Source: Streptomyces sp. NBC_00258
Lineage (GTDB): Bacteria > Actinomycetota > Actinomycetes > Streptomycetales > Streptomycetaceae
DNA: 64,000 bases
Assembly (NCBI RefSeq): GCF_036182465.1
Contig: NZ_CP108081.1
Coordinates: 12,090,001 to 12,154,000, forward strand
Reading direction: 5' to 3'
The notes under the pieces are model-generated. The model made no database searches, had not been told where the DNA came from, and was given only the letters and a program-made list of their open reading frames with translations. Both the position numbers and the translations under genes were made by a program. The first letter of the stretch is position 1; each line of letters starts with the position of its first letter. Of this stretch, positions 52,798 through 61,785 are shown piece after piece.

Positions 52798-53065
52798 CAA
52801 CTCTCGCACCATAAAGGTCAGTTGCCTCACAAACACCGTTGACCACAGCCAGTTCCGCTCATAACATCACGCATACGTGGCCTGCCGAGACACGGGGGAA
52901 GACTCGGCCCTGCATTCATGCGGAACCGGAATCCGCATACGCCACTTCTCCCAACGGTCTCCGTTTCCGGGGGACATGGACTGATCACCCATGCCCCGGC
53001 TGCGAATCCACGACCACACACGGGCAACTCACCACTGCCCGCGAAAACAAGTACGGGGAAACTCT

Positions 53066-53626
53066 TTGACACACAAATACGCACGGACCACAGCGAGATG
53101 GGTCGCCTGCACCACCCTGACCACGGCCCTGACCACGGCTCTTGCCGTCACCGGGACGACGGCCGCCCACGCCGACTACTACGACGGCGGCATGCCGAGC
53201 CGGAGCTTCAACGTCAAGGCTGTCGGCATCAATGACACCTGGATCGGATTCCTCGACACCGGACGCAGCAACTGGAACAACGCGGGCGCCGGAGCAAGCA
53301 TCGGTCGCAACTCAAGCGCCAGGGCCGAATTCACGGCGGGCCGGTATTCACAGAGCTGGTACGGACTTTACGATCCGTCCGGCCTTCGCCCGATCAACCG
53401 CGTATTCAAAATCAAGGCCAACGCGAGGACGCTCGAACGGGATTCCGGTTCCCGCATGACCGAATGGTGCCGCAGCACGACCACGCACGAACTTGGGCAC
53501 GCGCTCAGCCTCGACGACAACCCGAACACCGGCAGGGTTTCGCTCATGAAGCACAACCGCAACCGGACGACGGTGCAGAAGCCGCAGCCGTACGACGTCT
53601 CCGAAGTGCGGAGGATCTACTCATGA
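53066..53626 (+). CDS. Secreted snapalysin/matrixin-like zinc protease
   Basis: From TTG 53066 (GGGGAAA upstream) the 186-residue protein starts with a signal peptide (THKYARTTARW, then a hydrophobic Ala/Leu/Thr span, cleavage likely after AHA, before DYYDGG). The metal site is TTTHELGHALSLDDNP, i.e. HExxHxxxxxD with Asp as third ligand, as in snapalysin-type Streptomyces proteases. SLMKHNRN just after it may form the Met-turn. The TTG start is uncertain; an ATG upstream gives an implausible leader. Its stop overlaps the lipoprotein gene (ATGA). Confidence 0.8.
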   Translation: MTHKYARTTARWVACTTLTTALTTALAVTGTTAAHADYYDGGMPSRSFNVKAVGINDTWIGFLDTGRSNWNNAGAGASIGRNSSARAEFTAGRYSQSWYGLYDPSGLRPINRVFKIKANARTLERDSGSRMTEWCRSTTTHELGHALSLDDNPNTGRVSLMKHNRNRTTVQKPQPYDVSEVRRIYS

Positions 53627-54300
53627 CCGCGATCAGGAGCGTTCTCGTCGGCGGTTCGGCGCTGCTGGCCGCCATCGCCCTCACCGGCTGCTCCTCGGAC
53701 AGCCGGGGCACATCCGAATCCGGCTCCAAGGCCAAGGCCAACACCGGTGTCAAGGCGGCCTCGGACGTCGTGACGTACCACGCCGATTACCCCTCGTACG
53801 ACTCGCTCGACTCGATCGTGAAGGAGTCGGACGTCATCGTGCGGGGCACCGTGACCAGCTCCCGCGTGCAGGAGCTGTTTCCCGAGAAGTCCACGAGCGA
53901 CGACCCGGCCGCCAACCCGCAGGCGGGTCTCTCGGAAGCGGAAGCCGCCAAGGCCGAGCCGGTGGTCGTCACCGTCTCCACGGTCAAGGTCTCCGAAGTC
54001 CTCTCCGGCAACGTGAAGCCGGGGGCCACGGTCGAGGTCTCCCAGCTCGGCGGCACGCTGGGCGGCGTGACGTACGCGGAGCAGGAGACCACACCCCTGG
54101 CCAAGGACAAGACCGAGTACGTACTGATGCTCGCCGACCAGGGCACCACCAACCCGTACGACCTGCTCAACCCGGAGCAGGCCCTCTATACCGTCACCGC
54201 CGATGAGAAGGTCACACCCGTGGCCGACGACGGCTTCGACAACGCCGGCAAGGTCGACCAACTGGCCGCCAAGGCCGCCGCCCTGGGCCGGACGAACTAG
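53623..54300 (+). CDS. Lipoprotein with conserved sensor-like domain
   Basis: This 225-residue protein begins with a lipoprotein signal ending in the lipobox LTGCSS. A Ser/Gly/Lys linker precedes a beta-rich domain: IVKESDVIVRGTVTSSRVQE, VSTVKVSEVLSGNVKPGATV, DKTEYVLMLADQGTT and PEQALYTVTADE. The second half resembles the extracytoplasmic part of the convergently encoded anti-sigma-like protein (54380-55075), notably YVLML versus YVLLL followed by an aromatic-rich turn. It is co-transcribed with the metalloprotease. The function is unknown. Confidence 0.8.
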   Translation: MTAIRSVLVGGSALLAAIALTGCSSDSRGTSESGSKAKANTGVKAASDVVTYHADYPSYDSLDSIVKESDVIVRGTVTSSRVQELFPEKSTSDDPAANPQAGLSEAEAAKAEPVVVTVSTVKVSEVLSGNVKPGATVEVSQLGGTLGGVTYAEQETTPLAKDKTEYVLMLADQGTTNPYDLLNPEQALYTVTADEKVTPVADDGFDNAGKVDQLAAKAAALGRTN

Positions 54301-54322
54301 CCCGCAGCGCACACAGGTACAG

Positions 54323-54360
54323 GACGACGGTTGCCGTGACCGGTCACGGCAATCGTCGTC
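54323..54360. terminator. Bidirectional terminator between convergent genes
   Basis: TTGCCGTGACC and GGTCACGGCAA form an 11-bp perfect palindrome with GACGACG/CGTCGTC extending the stem across one mismatch. It sits exactly between the ends of the lipoprotein gene and the convergent anti-sigma-like gene and can serve both. Confidence 0.75.
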
Positions 54361-54379
54361 GCGTCAGAACATGCTTGCG

Positions 54380-55075
54380 TCAGGACGTGAGTCGCAGCGC
54401 CTTGAGCACCCCGGGGCTCAGGGTGACGTCGTTGTCGCCCCCGGCCACCGCGTGCCCGCCCTCGATCCCGTAGGCGCCCTGGGTGGTGTTGATCAGGGTG
54501 AACCGTCCGCCGTCCAGCTCGTCGAGCAGCAGGACGTACTCCTTTCCGGCGGCGAGTTCCGCCGTCTCGGGCCCTGATCCGGGCGTGGTGTAGGCCAGCT
54601 CGATCTCGCTCCCCGCGGGGGAGCCGCCCTTGGCCGTCGCCACCACCTCCGCCGTGGCAACGGTCTCGGTGAGTCCGTCGACCGTCTCCTCGTGCCCGGC
54701 ACCGAGCCGCGCCCTGACGATCAGGACCGACGCGGCCTCAAGTTCGGCGGTCTTCGCGAAGTACGGCTCGTCCGCGAGCCCGGAACCACCGCCGTCACCA
54801 CCGCCCGGTTGCTTCGGGTCCTGCAGCGCGAGGACGGCGACCCCCGCGACCACCGTGGCGGCCGTGCAGGCAACGGCGGCCACGAGAACCCCCCGCCGGG
54901 ACGGCCGCCGACTCCGCGCACCTCGTCCTTGCCCTGCCTGCCGCTCCGCCGCCTCGGCCCCGACAAGACCGACGAGCTCGTCGTACGCGCGCGCCGACAT
55001 GCCGTCAGCTGCCGCCGTCGTCGTCTCGTCCGGCACCGGATTGACCTGCTTGACAAGGGACTTCACGTTGATCAT
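54380..55075 (-). CDS. Membrane protein paired with ECF sigma factor (anti-sigma-like)
   Basis: This 231-residue protein has a cytoplasmic N-terminal part of about 60 residues, one membrane span (GVLVAAVACTAATVVAGVAV) and an extracytoplasmic domain of about 140 residues (ETVATAEVVATAKGG, AAGKEYVLLLDELDGGRFTL, TTQGAYGIEGG). Its ATG overlaps the sigma gene stop by four bases. The arrangement is that of an ECF anti-sigma factor, although no clear ZAS zinc motif is present, so control may use another mechanism. The outer domain resembles the lipoprotein encoded across the terminator. Confidence 0.8.
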   Translation of the reverse strand: MINVKSLVKQVNPVPDETTTAAADGMSARAYDELVGLVGAEAAERQAGQGRGARSRRPSRRGVLVAAVACTAATVVAGVAVLALQDPKQPGGGDGGGSGLADEPYFAKTAELEAASVLIVRARLGAGHEETVDGLTETVATAEVVATAKGGSPAGSEIELAYTTPGSGPETAELAAGKEYVLLLDELDGGRFTLINTTQGAYGIEGGHAVAGGDNDVTLSPGVLKALRLTS

Positions 55076-55596
55076 GCCGACTCCTCGAGTGAGAGGGATG
55101 AGTGCGAGGTGTAGAGGCCGCGGAACGCCTCACGGGCCCGGTGCAGCCGGACCCAGACCGCCGGCCCACTGCACCCGAGGACCTCACCGACCTCAGCCGC
55201 GCTGAGCCCGTCCCAGTAGCGCATGAGCAGCACGTCCCGGTGCCGCTCCGGAAGCCGCTCAAGGGTCTCCACCACGGCGGAGTCCTCTCCGGACGCCGGT
55301 GCGCGGTCCAACTCGTCGGTGATACGCCGATGGAGCTCCGCCAGCCGGGTCGCCGCGCGGTGGTGATTGCTGAGCAGATTCCGCGCGGTGACGAACAGCC
55401 AGCCGGTACCCACCTCCTCGCCCCCGGCCACGCGCTCCCACGCGATCCGGAAGACGTCGGAGGTCAACTCCTCCGCCGCACCACGGTTCCCCACCCGCCG
55501 GTGCACGAAAGCACGCACACGCGGGTGGTCGCGGACATACAAGGCCGTGAACCGTGCGGTCCGTTCACGGTCGATCCCGGTCTGAATATTCTCCAC
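55072..55596 (-). CDS. ECF RNA polymerase sigma factor
   Basis: This 174-residue group IV sigma factor shows region 2 as FTALYVRDHPRVRAFVHRRV, AAEELTSDVFRIAWERVA and WLFVTARNLLSNHHR. Region 4 reads LERLPERHRDVLLMRYWDGL and SAAEVGEVLGCSGPAVWVRL. It is co-transcribed with the membrane protein that follows. Expected targets include its own operon and possibly the protease-lipoprotein genes next to it. No promoter consensus could be fixed. Confidence 0.92.
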   Translation of the reverse strand: MENIQTGIDRERTARFTALYVRDHPRVRAFVHRRVGNRGAAEELTSDVFRIAWERVAGGEEVGTGWLFVTARNLLSNHHRAATRLAELHRRITDELDRAPASGEDSAVVETLERLPERHRDVLLMRYWDGLSAAEVGEVLGCSGPAVWVRLHRAREAFRGLYTSHSSLSLEESA

Positions 55597-55880
55597 ACCC
55601 TGTACATGTCATACGCCCGGCACTTCCTTACACCGGCCCCGATCTTTTCTCCCGAAGCTCAAGCGCCGATCTCCGAGCCCTGCTTCTGAGGAATGGGCGG
55701 CGGGTCTCAACCCACCCACCCTCCCCGCGAGTTGACTCGACGCGACCGGCTTGCCACGGACAGTCACAAGGGTCTAGCGTGCCCGGATAACGAACAGCCC
55801 CCGCCAGGTGCTAGCAACACCTGCGGGGGCTTGACCAACGAGATCTGAAGCAAAGGCGATTCCGTGGCTGACACCAAGCC
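55597..55880. other. Leader region interrupted by the IS
   Basis: About 280 bases hold the sigma gene promoter at the left and, at the right, the hairpin at 55796-55831. A short frame GTG-GCT-GAC-ACC-AAG (55865) follows the hairpin and is cut by the IS. Rejoining the flanks across the IS gives only about ten codons, so any gene begun here is either a leader peptide or already lost. Confidence 0.45.
55796..55831 (+). terminator. Long two-part hairpin before the IS
   Basis: AGCCCCCGC/GCGGGGGCT (9 bp) stacked on AGGTG/CACCT (5 bp) around the loop CTAGCAA, with one bulged C, then TTGACC. It is followed within 35 bases by a possible GTG start, so it could be an attenuator as well as a terminator. 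Confidence 0.55.
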
Positions 55881-57664
55881 TAAGGGCTCGCAGAGAATCA
55901 AGCTGTTGCTTCCCGCATCCGGGCTCGTTCACCTGGTATGGGCATCCCTGACGCGACTCGTGACCAACTGGCCGTCAAGTTTGGGGTGTTGTTCCCGCAT
56001 CTGGACGAGCGGCAGCGTCGGTTGCTGATGGGAGCCGAGGCCCGGGCCCTGGGACACGGCGGTATCCGGTTGGTCGCGCAGGCGGCTCAGGTCAGCGAGA
56101 CCACTGTTCGCAAGGGCGTGGACGAGTTGGAGGCGGGCGAGGGACCGCTGGGGCGGGTTCGCCGTCCTGGCGGCGGGCGCAAGAAGGCCGCCGAGGTAGA
56201 CCCGGGGCTGCGGCCGGCTCTGCTCGCACTGGTCGAGCCGGACATACGCGGGGATCCGATATCGCCGCTGCGCTGGACAACCAGGTCGACGAGGAAGCTC
56301 GCCGCCGAACTCACCCGCCAGGGGCACAAGGTGAGCGCGGACACGGTCGGGGACTTGCTCCGGGAGGAGGGCTTCAGCCTGCAAGCCAACGCGAAGACCA
56401 TCGAGGGCGCACAGCACCCTGACCGTGATGCCCAGTTCCGCTATATCAACGACCGGGCCAAGGAACACATCGGTGCCGGGGACCCGGTGATCAGCGTGGA
56501 CACCAAGAAGAAGGAGTTGGTCGGCGACTACAAGAACGCCGGGCGTGAGTGGCGGCCGACGGGCGAACCAGTGCTGGTCAAAACGCATGACTTCCTGGAC
56601 CGACAGGGACCGGGCAAGGCGATCCCATACGGCATCTACGACCTTGCGGCGAACACCGGCTGGGTCAGTGTCGGCACCGACCACGACACCGCCGAATTCG
56701 CTGTCGCTTCGATCCGCCGCTGGTGGCAGGCCCGCGGCCGTTACGACTACCCGCACGCCACCCGTCTCCTGATCACCGCGGACGCGGGCGGCTCCAATGG
56801 CTACCGCACCCGGGCCTGGAAGAGTGAACTGGCCGCTCTCGCCTCCGGAACTGGTCTGGAGATCACTGTCTGTCACCTACCGCCCGGGACCTCGAAGTGG
56901 AACAAGATCGAGCACCGACTGTTCTCCCACATCTCCATGAACTGGCGCGGCAGACCGCTGACCAGCCATGAAGTCATCGTGGACAGCATCGCGGCGACCA
57001 CGACCCGCACCGGTCTGAAAGTCGAAGCTGAACTCGACACCGGCACCTACGACACCGGTGTGAAGGTCACCGACGCCGAGATCGATGCACTGGCAATGAG
57101 CCGGCACCGCTTCCATGGCGACTGGAACTACACGCTCCGTCCTGCTGGTCCTCGCCCGGCCCCACACCATGAGACGGAATCCGCAGCAACCACCGCCCAC
57201 CCGGCCGCGTCCCCGGACGGCGTTGACACCCAAGCCCTCCGCGACCCGGAGCTGACCGGCATGACCACTGCCGAACTCGACGCGCTGGTCAGTGCGTTGA
57301 TCCCGGCGCTCGCGGAACAACGCGAGCAAATCCGCCACGAGCGCCGGGGCGGCGAGCGCCGACGGCGGCGAGGTGCGGGTGCCAAGGACAAGCTCTCCGA
57401 CGCAGACCGGATCCTCGCCACCGTGCTCTGCCTCCGCAAGATCGGCACCCACGACCTGCTCGCCCAGCTCTTTGGCGTCACCGGAAGCACTCTCACACGG
57501 GCCGTCCAGGAAGCACGCTCGCTACTGGCCGAGCACGATCACGCGATCCACCCCTCAACTGCCAGATTCCGCACCCCGACTGATGTGGCCGTCCACCTCG
57601 ACCGGTACGGAACACACCGCCCGAAGAAGATCAAACCCGCATGTTGATTCTCTGCGAGCCCTTA
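55881..57664. mobile_element. Intact ISAzo13-type insertion sequence
   Basis: The terminal inverted repeats AGGGCTCGCAGAGAATCAA (55883-55901) and its complement (57644-57662) are perfect over 19 bases. Each end is flanked by TA (55881-55882 and 57663-57664), which fits a 2-bp target duplication. The element is 1780 bp with a single transposase gene and no visible lesion. It is probably a recent insertion. Confidence 0.85.
55938..57647 (+). CDS. ISAzo13-family transposase
   Basis: The 569-residue protein has an N-terminal HTH (GIRLVAQAAQVSETTVRKGV), then a DDE domain: first Asp in DPVISVDTKKKELVGDYKN, second in TRLLITADAGGSNGYR, Glu in PPGTSKWNKIEHRLFSHIS. A C-terminal extension of about 150 residues includes a basic segment (RRGGERRRRRGAGAK) and an HTH-like end (LLAQLFGVTGSTLTRAVQEA). 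Full length and intact triad indicate an active enzyme. The stop lies inside the right inverted repeat. Confidence 0.92.
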   Translation: MGIPDATRDQLAVKFGVLFPHLDERQRRLLMGAEARALGHGGIRLVAQAAQVSETTVRKGVDELEAGEGPLGRVRRPGGGRKKAAEVDPGLRPALLALVEPDIRGDPISPLRWTTRSTRKLAAELTRQGHKVSADTVGDLLREEGFSLQANAKTIEGAQHPDRDAQFRYINDRAKEHIGAGDPVISVDTKKKELVGDYKNAGREWRPTGEPVLVKTHDFLDRQGPGKAIPYGIYDLAANTGWVSVGTDHDTAEFAVASIRRWWQARGRYDYPHATRLLITADAGGSNGYRTRAWKSELAALASGTGLEITVCHLPPGTSKWNKIEHRLFSHISMNWRGRPLTSHEVIVDSIAATTTRTGLKVEAELDTGTYDTGVKVTDAEIDALAMSRHRFHGDWNYTLRPAGPRPAPHHETESAATTAHPAASPDGVDTQALRDPELTGMTTAELDALVSALIPALAEQREQIRHERRGGERRRRRGAGAKDKLSDADRILATVLCLRKIGTHDLLAQLFGVTGSTLTRAVQEARSLLAEHDHAIHPSTARFRTPTDVAVHLDRYGTHRPKKIKPAC

Positions 57665-57708
57665 GTTATAGGTCTTGAGTATTGCTCCGTCGGTGGCTGG
57701 CAGGCACG

Positions 57709-58380
57709 CTATGCCTGTGGTGCTGGACCCTTCGGCTGAGGCACGGATTTCTTGGCGGCTGTCTTGTTCCGACGCTTTGAGAACTGTTCGTACTGAGCGG
57801 TGAGCACATAGATGTACTCCAGCAATGCTTCCGTGAAGGACAGGGCGTCTTCGGCGTCCTGTCGCTTGACCTCGTGACCGTGAGCTCCTTCGTTGCCAAT
57901 GAAACGCAGTGCAGTCGCCCAGTCCAGGAGCCTGCCTTCGATTTTGTCGTTCTGCTGCAGCCACCCGATCTTGCTTGCCAGATTGCGGCCGACGGCCCCT
58001 TGGTCGTTACAGATCATTTCCAGGGTTCGGCGGGCCATCGTTGCTGTCGCCGAGTAGGCGCTGGCCTGGTGGAAGCACCGGTAGGTTTCCTGGAAGGCGC
58101 GCTGGATCCTGTAGGGAGCGTCGACGACCGGGGCACCGTTGGGCCAGACGTTCTCGGGGGTGTCCCAGTCTTCCGGCCCGTAGAGGTAGTTGCTGCACAG
58201 GACCATGGCGGTCCGGCACGTGGTGCAAGCGACCAGTATGACTCGGTAGGCGTCGTCGCGTTCAAGGTCATCGTCCGGTGGCACGTCGACCTCGCCGTGA
58301 ACGGTAGCGAGTACTTTCTTCCGGCACGTGGGGCAGTCTGCGATGAGCGGAAGGTTCGCGGGTGAGTTGATCTGCGTCAC
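57709..58380 (-). CDS. DUF4145-type protein with zinc ribbon
   Basis: From GTG 58380 the 223-residue protein has a zinc-ribbon-like start (ADCPTCRKKVLATV ... VACTTCRTAMVLCSN). An all-helical C-terminal domain follows (ARRTLEMICNDQGAVGRNLA, then LLDWATALRFIGNEGAHGHE), ending in a Lys/Pro-rich tail. R-x7-H in RFIGNEGAH is the typical DUF4145 signature, a HEPN-superfamily relative. Such proteins occur in phage-defence and mobile-element contexts, but a nuclease role is not shown. The much longer open frame upstream is spurious. Confidence 0.78.
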   Translation of the reverse strand: MTQINSPANLPLIADCPTCRKKVLATVHGEVDVPPDDDLERDDAYRVILVACTTCRTAMVLCSNYLYGPEDWDTPENVWPNGAPVVDAPYRIQRAFQETYRCFHQASAYSATATMARRTLEMICNDQGAVGRNLASKIGWLQQNDKIEGRLLDWATALRFIGNEGAHGHEVKRQDAEDALSFTEALLEYIYVLTAQYEQFSKRRNKTAAKKSVPQPKGPAPQA

Positions 58381-58523
58381 GCACGGGAGACTATCTGCGG
58401 CTTCGCGGCTTTGCTGATCAGATCGGCGAGTTGACAGGAAACGGATGCTTTGCAGCCTCCCAGCGGCACTACACGGCCACGCCTGCCTCGCCGTTGCCTT
58501 CCAGGGCTGTCTGACGACGGTCT

Positions 58524-58736
58524 TTAGCTCCAAGCGGAAACAAACAAGGCTACGAGGGCGATGCCCAGCGAGAGTGTTCCGCCAAAAGCAATGGCAGCGC
58601 GGGTGATGGCGGTGGGGACAGTGGCTTCGTCCCATCGCGCGAGTGCGGCAGCGGCGGCGCCCGCGGCCAGAGACAGCGTCAAAACTGTGGTGAGCAGAGC
58701 CAGCACGATCATGGAGCGAGGAGACACGCGTAACAC
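58524..58736 (-). CDS. Small two-span membrane protein
   Basis: About 62-70 residues with two hydrophobic stretches (IVLALLTTVLTLSLAAGAAA and AFGGTLSLGIALVALFVSAW). The first GTG (58736) is too close to an AGGCGG box; the next GTG, four codons on, has better spacing. It is divergent from the SpoIIE phosphatase gene. No family or function is recognised. Confidence 0.5.
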   Translation of the reverse strand: MLRVSPRSMIVLALLTTVLTLSLAAGAAAAALARWDEATVPTAITRAAIAFGGTLSLGIALVALFVSAWS

Positions 58737-58871
58737 CGCCTGTAACCGATGTAGTTGAGTTCGAGAGCGAACTCACCGTTTCCCGGCGCGCGGATGAGCG
58801 CGAGCGGTTGGATGTTGTTGCAGGAACAAGTCGGCGTTTGTGCCGGAACAACTCGTACAGGGGGCCGAGCC

Positions 58872-61661
58872 GTGGGGGAGCAGACTCGGGCCGGGCGTCC
58901 GTGGTCACCGGCGCGTGGTTCGTGCGCGGAGACCAACGAAGTCGTCGGCATGCTGCGGTCATGGCTGGACATGGCCGGGGTGACCGTGAAACAGCTGCAT
59001 CTGCGGCTCACGACCGACCATTTCGGCGACGGCCAAGTGCCTACGCTGCGCAGGCTGCGCGGTCAGCTGGCGGGCGAGGGCTTGATATGGGACCTGGTCG
59101 AAGCCGTGGCCGACATCTGTTTCCCGGATGATGACCACGAGGCTGTGCAACAGCGCCTGGAGCAACCGCGGCAATTGTGGGAGGCCGCCGAGAACGCGCC
59201 CACCGCCACGGACGGCAGCGGACCCCAGGTGACCGCGCGGGAGGTTCTCCACGCTCAGCAACGGGCCCTCACCGCCTACGAAGAACTCAACCGTGCCCGT
59301 CAGGCGTTCGAAGCCAGCGAGCACGGACGGCAGCAGGCCCTGCAGATCGCCACGATTCTCTTCGGCATGCTGGGCCAGGCCCAGGCGAAAGTCATGGAAC
59401 TCACCCGGCGTATCGACGCTCTGAGCCATTCCACGCCGGGTGATCCGGAAGAAGTCACGAGTCTTGAGCGGATGAGGCATCGGGCAGAGGCGCAAGAGCA
59501 TGAGCTGCGCACCCAGTTGACCCGTGCCGACAGCGAGCGGCAGACGGCTCAGACTGTCGCCGATCACGCGGCACGTCGCATCCAGCAGTTGGAAGCTGAA
59601 CTGCGAGAACTCAGAACGAAGACGGCCGCCGGTGAGCGGGGAGAAACCGTCCACAGCCGCCCGCTACCTGTCCCCACTGCACAGCGGGAGCCCGACGAGG
59701 CCGCCTTTGACGCCGTCGACGAGACCTTGGAGAAGGTGCGTTTTGCACTGGACCGAGAGCACAGCGCCGTACAGGAGGCCGCCGAGGACCTCGGCCTGGA
59801 CGTCACCGTGCCGCAGGGGGAGGGCTTAGGCAGCCGGACCATCCCCGGCGAGACTGTACCGACGACGTCAGTGCCTCCTGCGGGCAAGGAATCAGCTGGG
59901 ACGCAAGCTGACGGACAATACTTCGCAACAACTACGAACAACCCTGTGACCAGCGAATCCACTGCACCAGTTGGACGTGTCGACGGTGCAGCGCTGTCGC
60001 TGGACCGTATGAGACTTGCCGGCGCCGCCACCGAGCACATCGCTTCCGGAACCACCGTCGACGAAGTGGTCACCGCCCTCGCGGACGCCGCGGTGCCACA
60101 GTTCGCCGACGGAATCCTCGTCTACCTCAGCACGCCGCTGCAGGACTACGAAACGCTGCGCCCGCACAATCTGCGCCTTGCCCATCGAACCCACGTTCCA
60201 GCGGAGTCCTCCGCCCTGGCTCCGCTGATACTGCTGGCACCCGAAGAAGACCTTGTCTTCACGTCCGACGGTGCGCTGGCCGAGATTCTTGCCAACATCA
60301 GGCCCATCGCCATCAATGACGTCCTGTCCCGGGCCGCGCTGGCGGAGATTGCTGCGGGACCGCTTCCCGGACAGTTCAGCGCGATCATTGCTCCTCTCCA
60401 ATGCAAGTGGCAGCTATTCGGATTTGCCGTCCTCATCCGCTACCAGCGCGCTCCTTACGACGATGCAGACGTGCTGGTCGCAGCTCAGATGGCCACGCAC
60501 AGCGCGCTCGGTATCGACCGAGCCCTGCTGGCGCGAAGCCAGGAGCACATCGCGGACGAGCTGCAGCGCACGATGCTGCCCGAGACGCTGCCCCGGCCGA
60601 CCGGTGTGCGGCTGGCGTTCCGCTATCTGCCTGCCGCGGAGACGGCCAGGGTCGGCGGGGACTGGTACGACGCGATTCCGCTGCCCGGCAGCCGGGTCGC
60701 CCTCGTCGTCGGTGACGTCATGGGCCACTCCATGACCTCGGCGGCCATCATGGGCCAGCTGCGGACGACCGCGCAGACCCTCGCGGGGCTCGACCTGCCG
60801 CCGCAGGAGGTCCTGCACCACCTGGACGAGCAGGCCCAGCGGCTCGGTACCGACCGCATGGCGACCTGCCTGTACGCGGTGTACGACCCGGTCGCGCACC
60901 GCATCACCATCGCCAACGCGGGCCATCCCCCGCCCGTCCTGCTCCACCTGGGCGGCCGGGCCGAGGTCCTGCGCGTACCGCCGAGTGCACCGGTTGGTGT
61001 GGGCGGGGTGGATTTCGAGGCGGTCGAGCTGGACGCGCCCGCCGGCGCCACCCTGCTGCTCTACACCGACGGTCTGGTCGAGTCGCGGCTGCGTGACGTG
61101 TGGACCGGTATAGAACAGCTGCGCGAGAAGCTCGCCGCCACCGCGCAGCTGACCGGCGCCGACCATCCGCCGCCCCTTGAGGCGCTGTGCGACGAGGTGC
61201 TCGACATGCTCGGCCCGGGCGACCGGGACGACGACATCGCGCTGCTCGCCGCCCGCTTCGACGGAATCGCGCCCAGCGACGTCGCGTTCTGGCATCTGGA
61301 CCCCGAGGCCAAGGCCCCTGGCCTGGCCCGGAAACTCACTCGCGGCGCACTGACCCGCTGGGAGCTGGACAGCCTCGCCGACTCGGTCGAACTGCTCGTC
61401 AGCGAGCTTGTGACCAACGCTGTGCGCTACACGTCACGGCCGATCACGCTGCGGCTGCTGCGCTCGGACGTGCTGCGCTGCGAGGTTGCTGACGATGTGT
61501 CACAGCCTCCCCGGCTGCGTCATTCACGTACCTTCGATGAGGGGGGACGAGGGCTCTTTCTGGTCAACAAGCTTTCCATGCGATGGGGCTCTAGCCGACT
61601 TGCCACCGGAAAAATCGTCTGGTTTGAGATGGCTTTGTCTCGGGAGACAGTCCAGAGCTGA
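58872..61661 (+). CDS. SpoIIE-type PP2C phosphatase with GAF and HATPase domains
   Basis: This 929-residue cytoplasmic regulator starts at GTG 58872 behind GGGGGCCGAG. An HTH-like start (MLRSWLDMAGVTVKQLHLRL) is followed by a long coiled-coil region (about residues 110-270), a GAF domain (about 390-540), a PP2C domain (GGDWYDAIPLPGSRVAL, VVGDVMGHS, LLLYTDGLVESRL, GDRDDDIALLAARF) and a C-terminal RsbW-like HATPase domain (LVSELVTNAVRYTS, GGRGLFLVNKLSMRW). Such proteins control anti-sigma/anti-anti-sigma switches by dephosphorylation and kinase activity. The partners are not in the window. Confidence 0.88.
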   Translation: MGEQTRAGRPWSPARGSCAETNEVVGMLRSWLDMAGVTVKQLHLRLTTDHFGDGQVPTLRRLRGQLAGEGLIWDLVEAVADICFPDDDHEAVQQRLEQPRQLWEAAENAPTATDGSGPQVTAREVLHAQQRALTAYEELNRARQAFEASEHGRQQALQIATILFGMLGQAQAKVMELTRRIDALSHSTPGDPEEVTSLERMRHRAEAQEHELRTQLTRADSERQTAQTVADHAARRIQQLEAELRELRTKTAAGERGETVHSRPLPVPTAQREPDEAAFDAVDETLEKVRFALDREHSAVQEAAEDLGLDVTVPQGEGLGSRTIPGETVPTTSVPPAGKESAGTQADGQYFATTTNNPVTSESTAPVGRVDGAALSLDRMRLAGAATEHIASGTTVDEVVTALADAAVPQFADGILVYLSTPLQDYETLRPHNLRLAHRTHVPAESSALAPLILLAPEEDLVFTSDGALAEILANIRPIAINDVLSRAALAEIAAGPLPGQFSAIIAPLQCKWQLFGFAVLIRYQRAPYDDADVLVAAQMATHSALGIDRALLARSQEHIADELQRTMLPETLPRPTGVRLAFRYLPAAETARVGGDWYDAIPLPGSRVALVVGDVMGHSMTSAAIMGQLRTTAQTLAGLDLPPQEVLHHLDEQAQRLGTDRMATCLYAVYDPVAHRITIANAGHPPPVLLHLGGRAEVLRVPPSAPVGVGGVDFEAVELDAPAGATLLLYTDGLVESRLRDVWTGIEQLREKLAATAQLTGADHPPPLEALCDEVLDMLGPGDRDDDIALLAARFDGIAPSDVAFWHLDPEAKAPGLARKLTRGALTRWELDSLADSVELLVSELVTNAVRYTSRPITLRLLRSDVLRCEVADDVSQPPRLRHSRTFDEGGRGLFLVNKLSMRWGSSRLATGKIVWFEMALSRETVQS

Positions 61662-61785
61662 CGAGGGCTCCCGTAGATGCAGGTACCGAGCGGTGTGACG
61701 CAGAGTCAGTACGCCGCCTTCACCTAATATCCCCTCGGCAACCGCACGGGTCTGACCACTTCCGGAAGCCAGAAGAAAGAGCAAA

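Noticed and set aside
57709..58962. A 417-codon frame for the DUF4145 gene
   Set aside because: The upstream 190 codons are low-complexity Arg/Ser/Thr and overlap the divergent SpoIIE gene; the conserved protein begins at GTG 58380.
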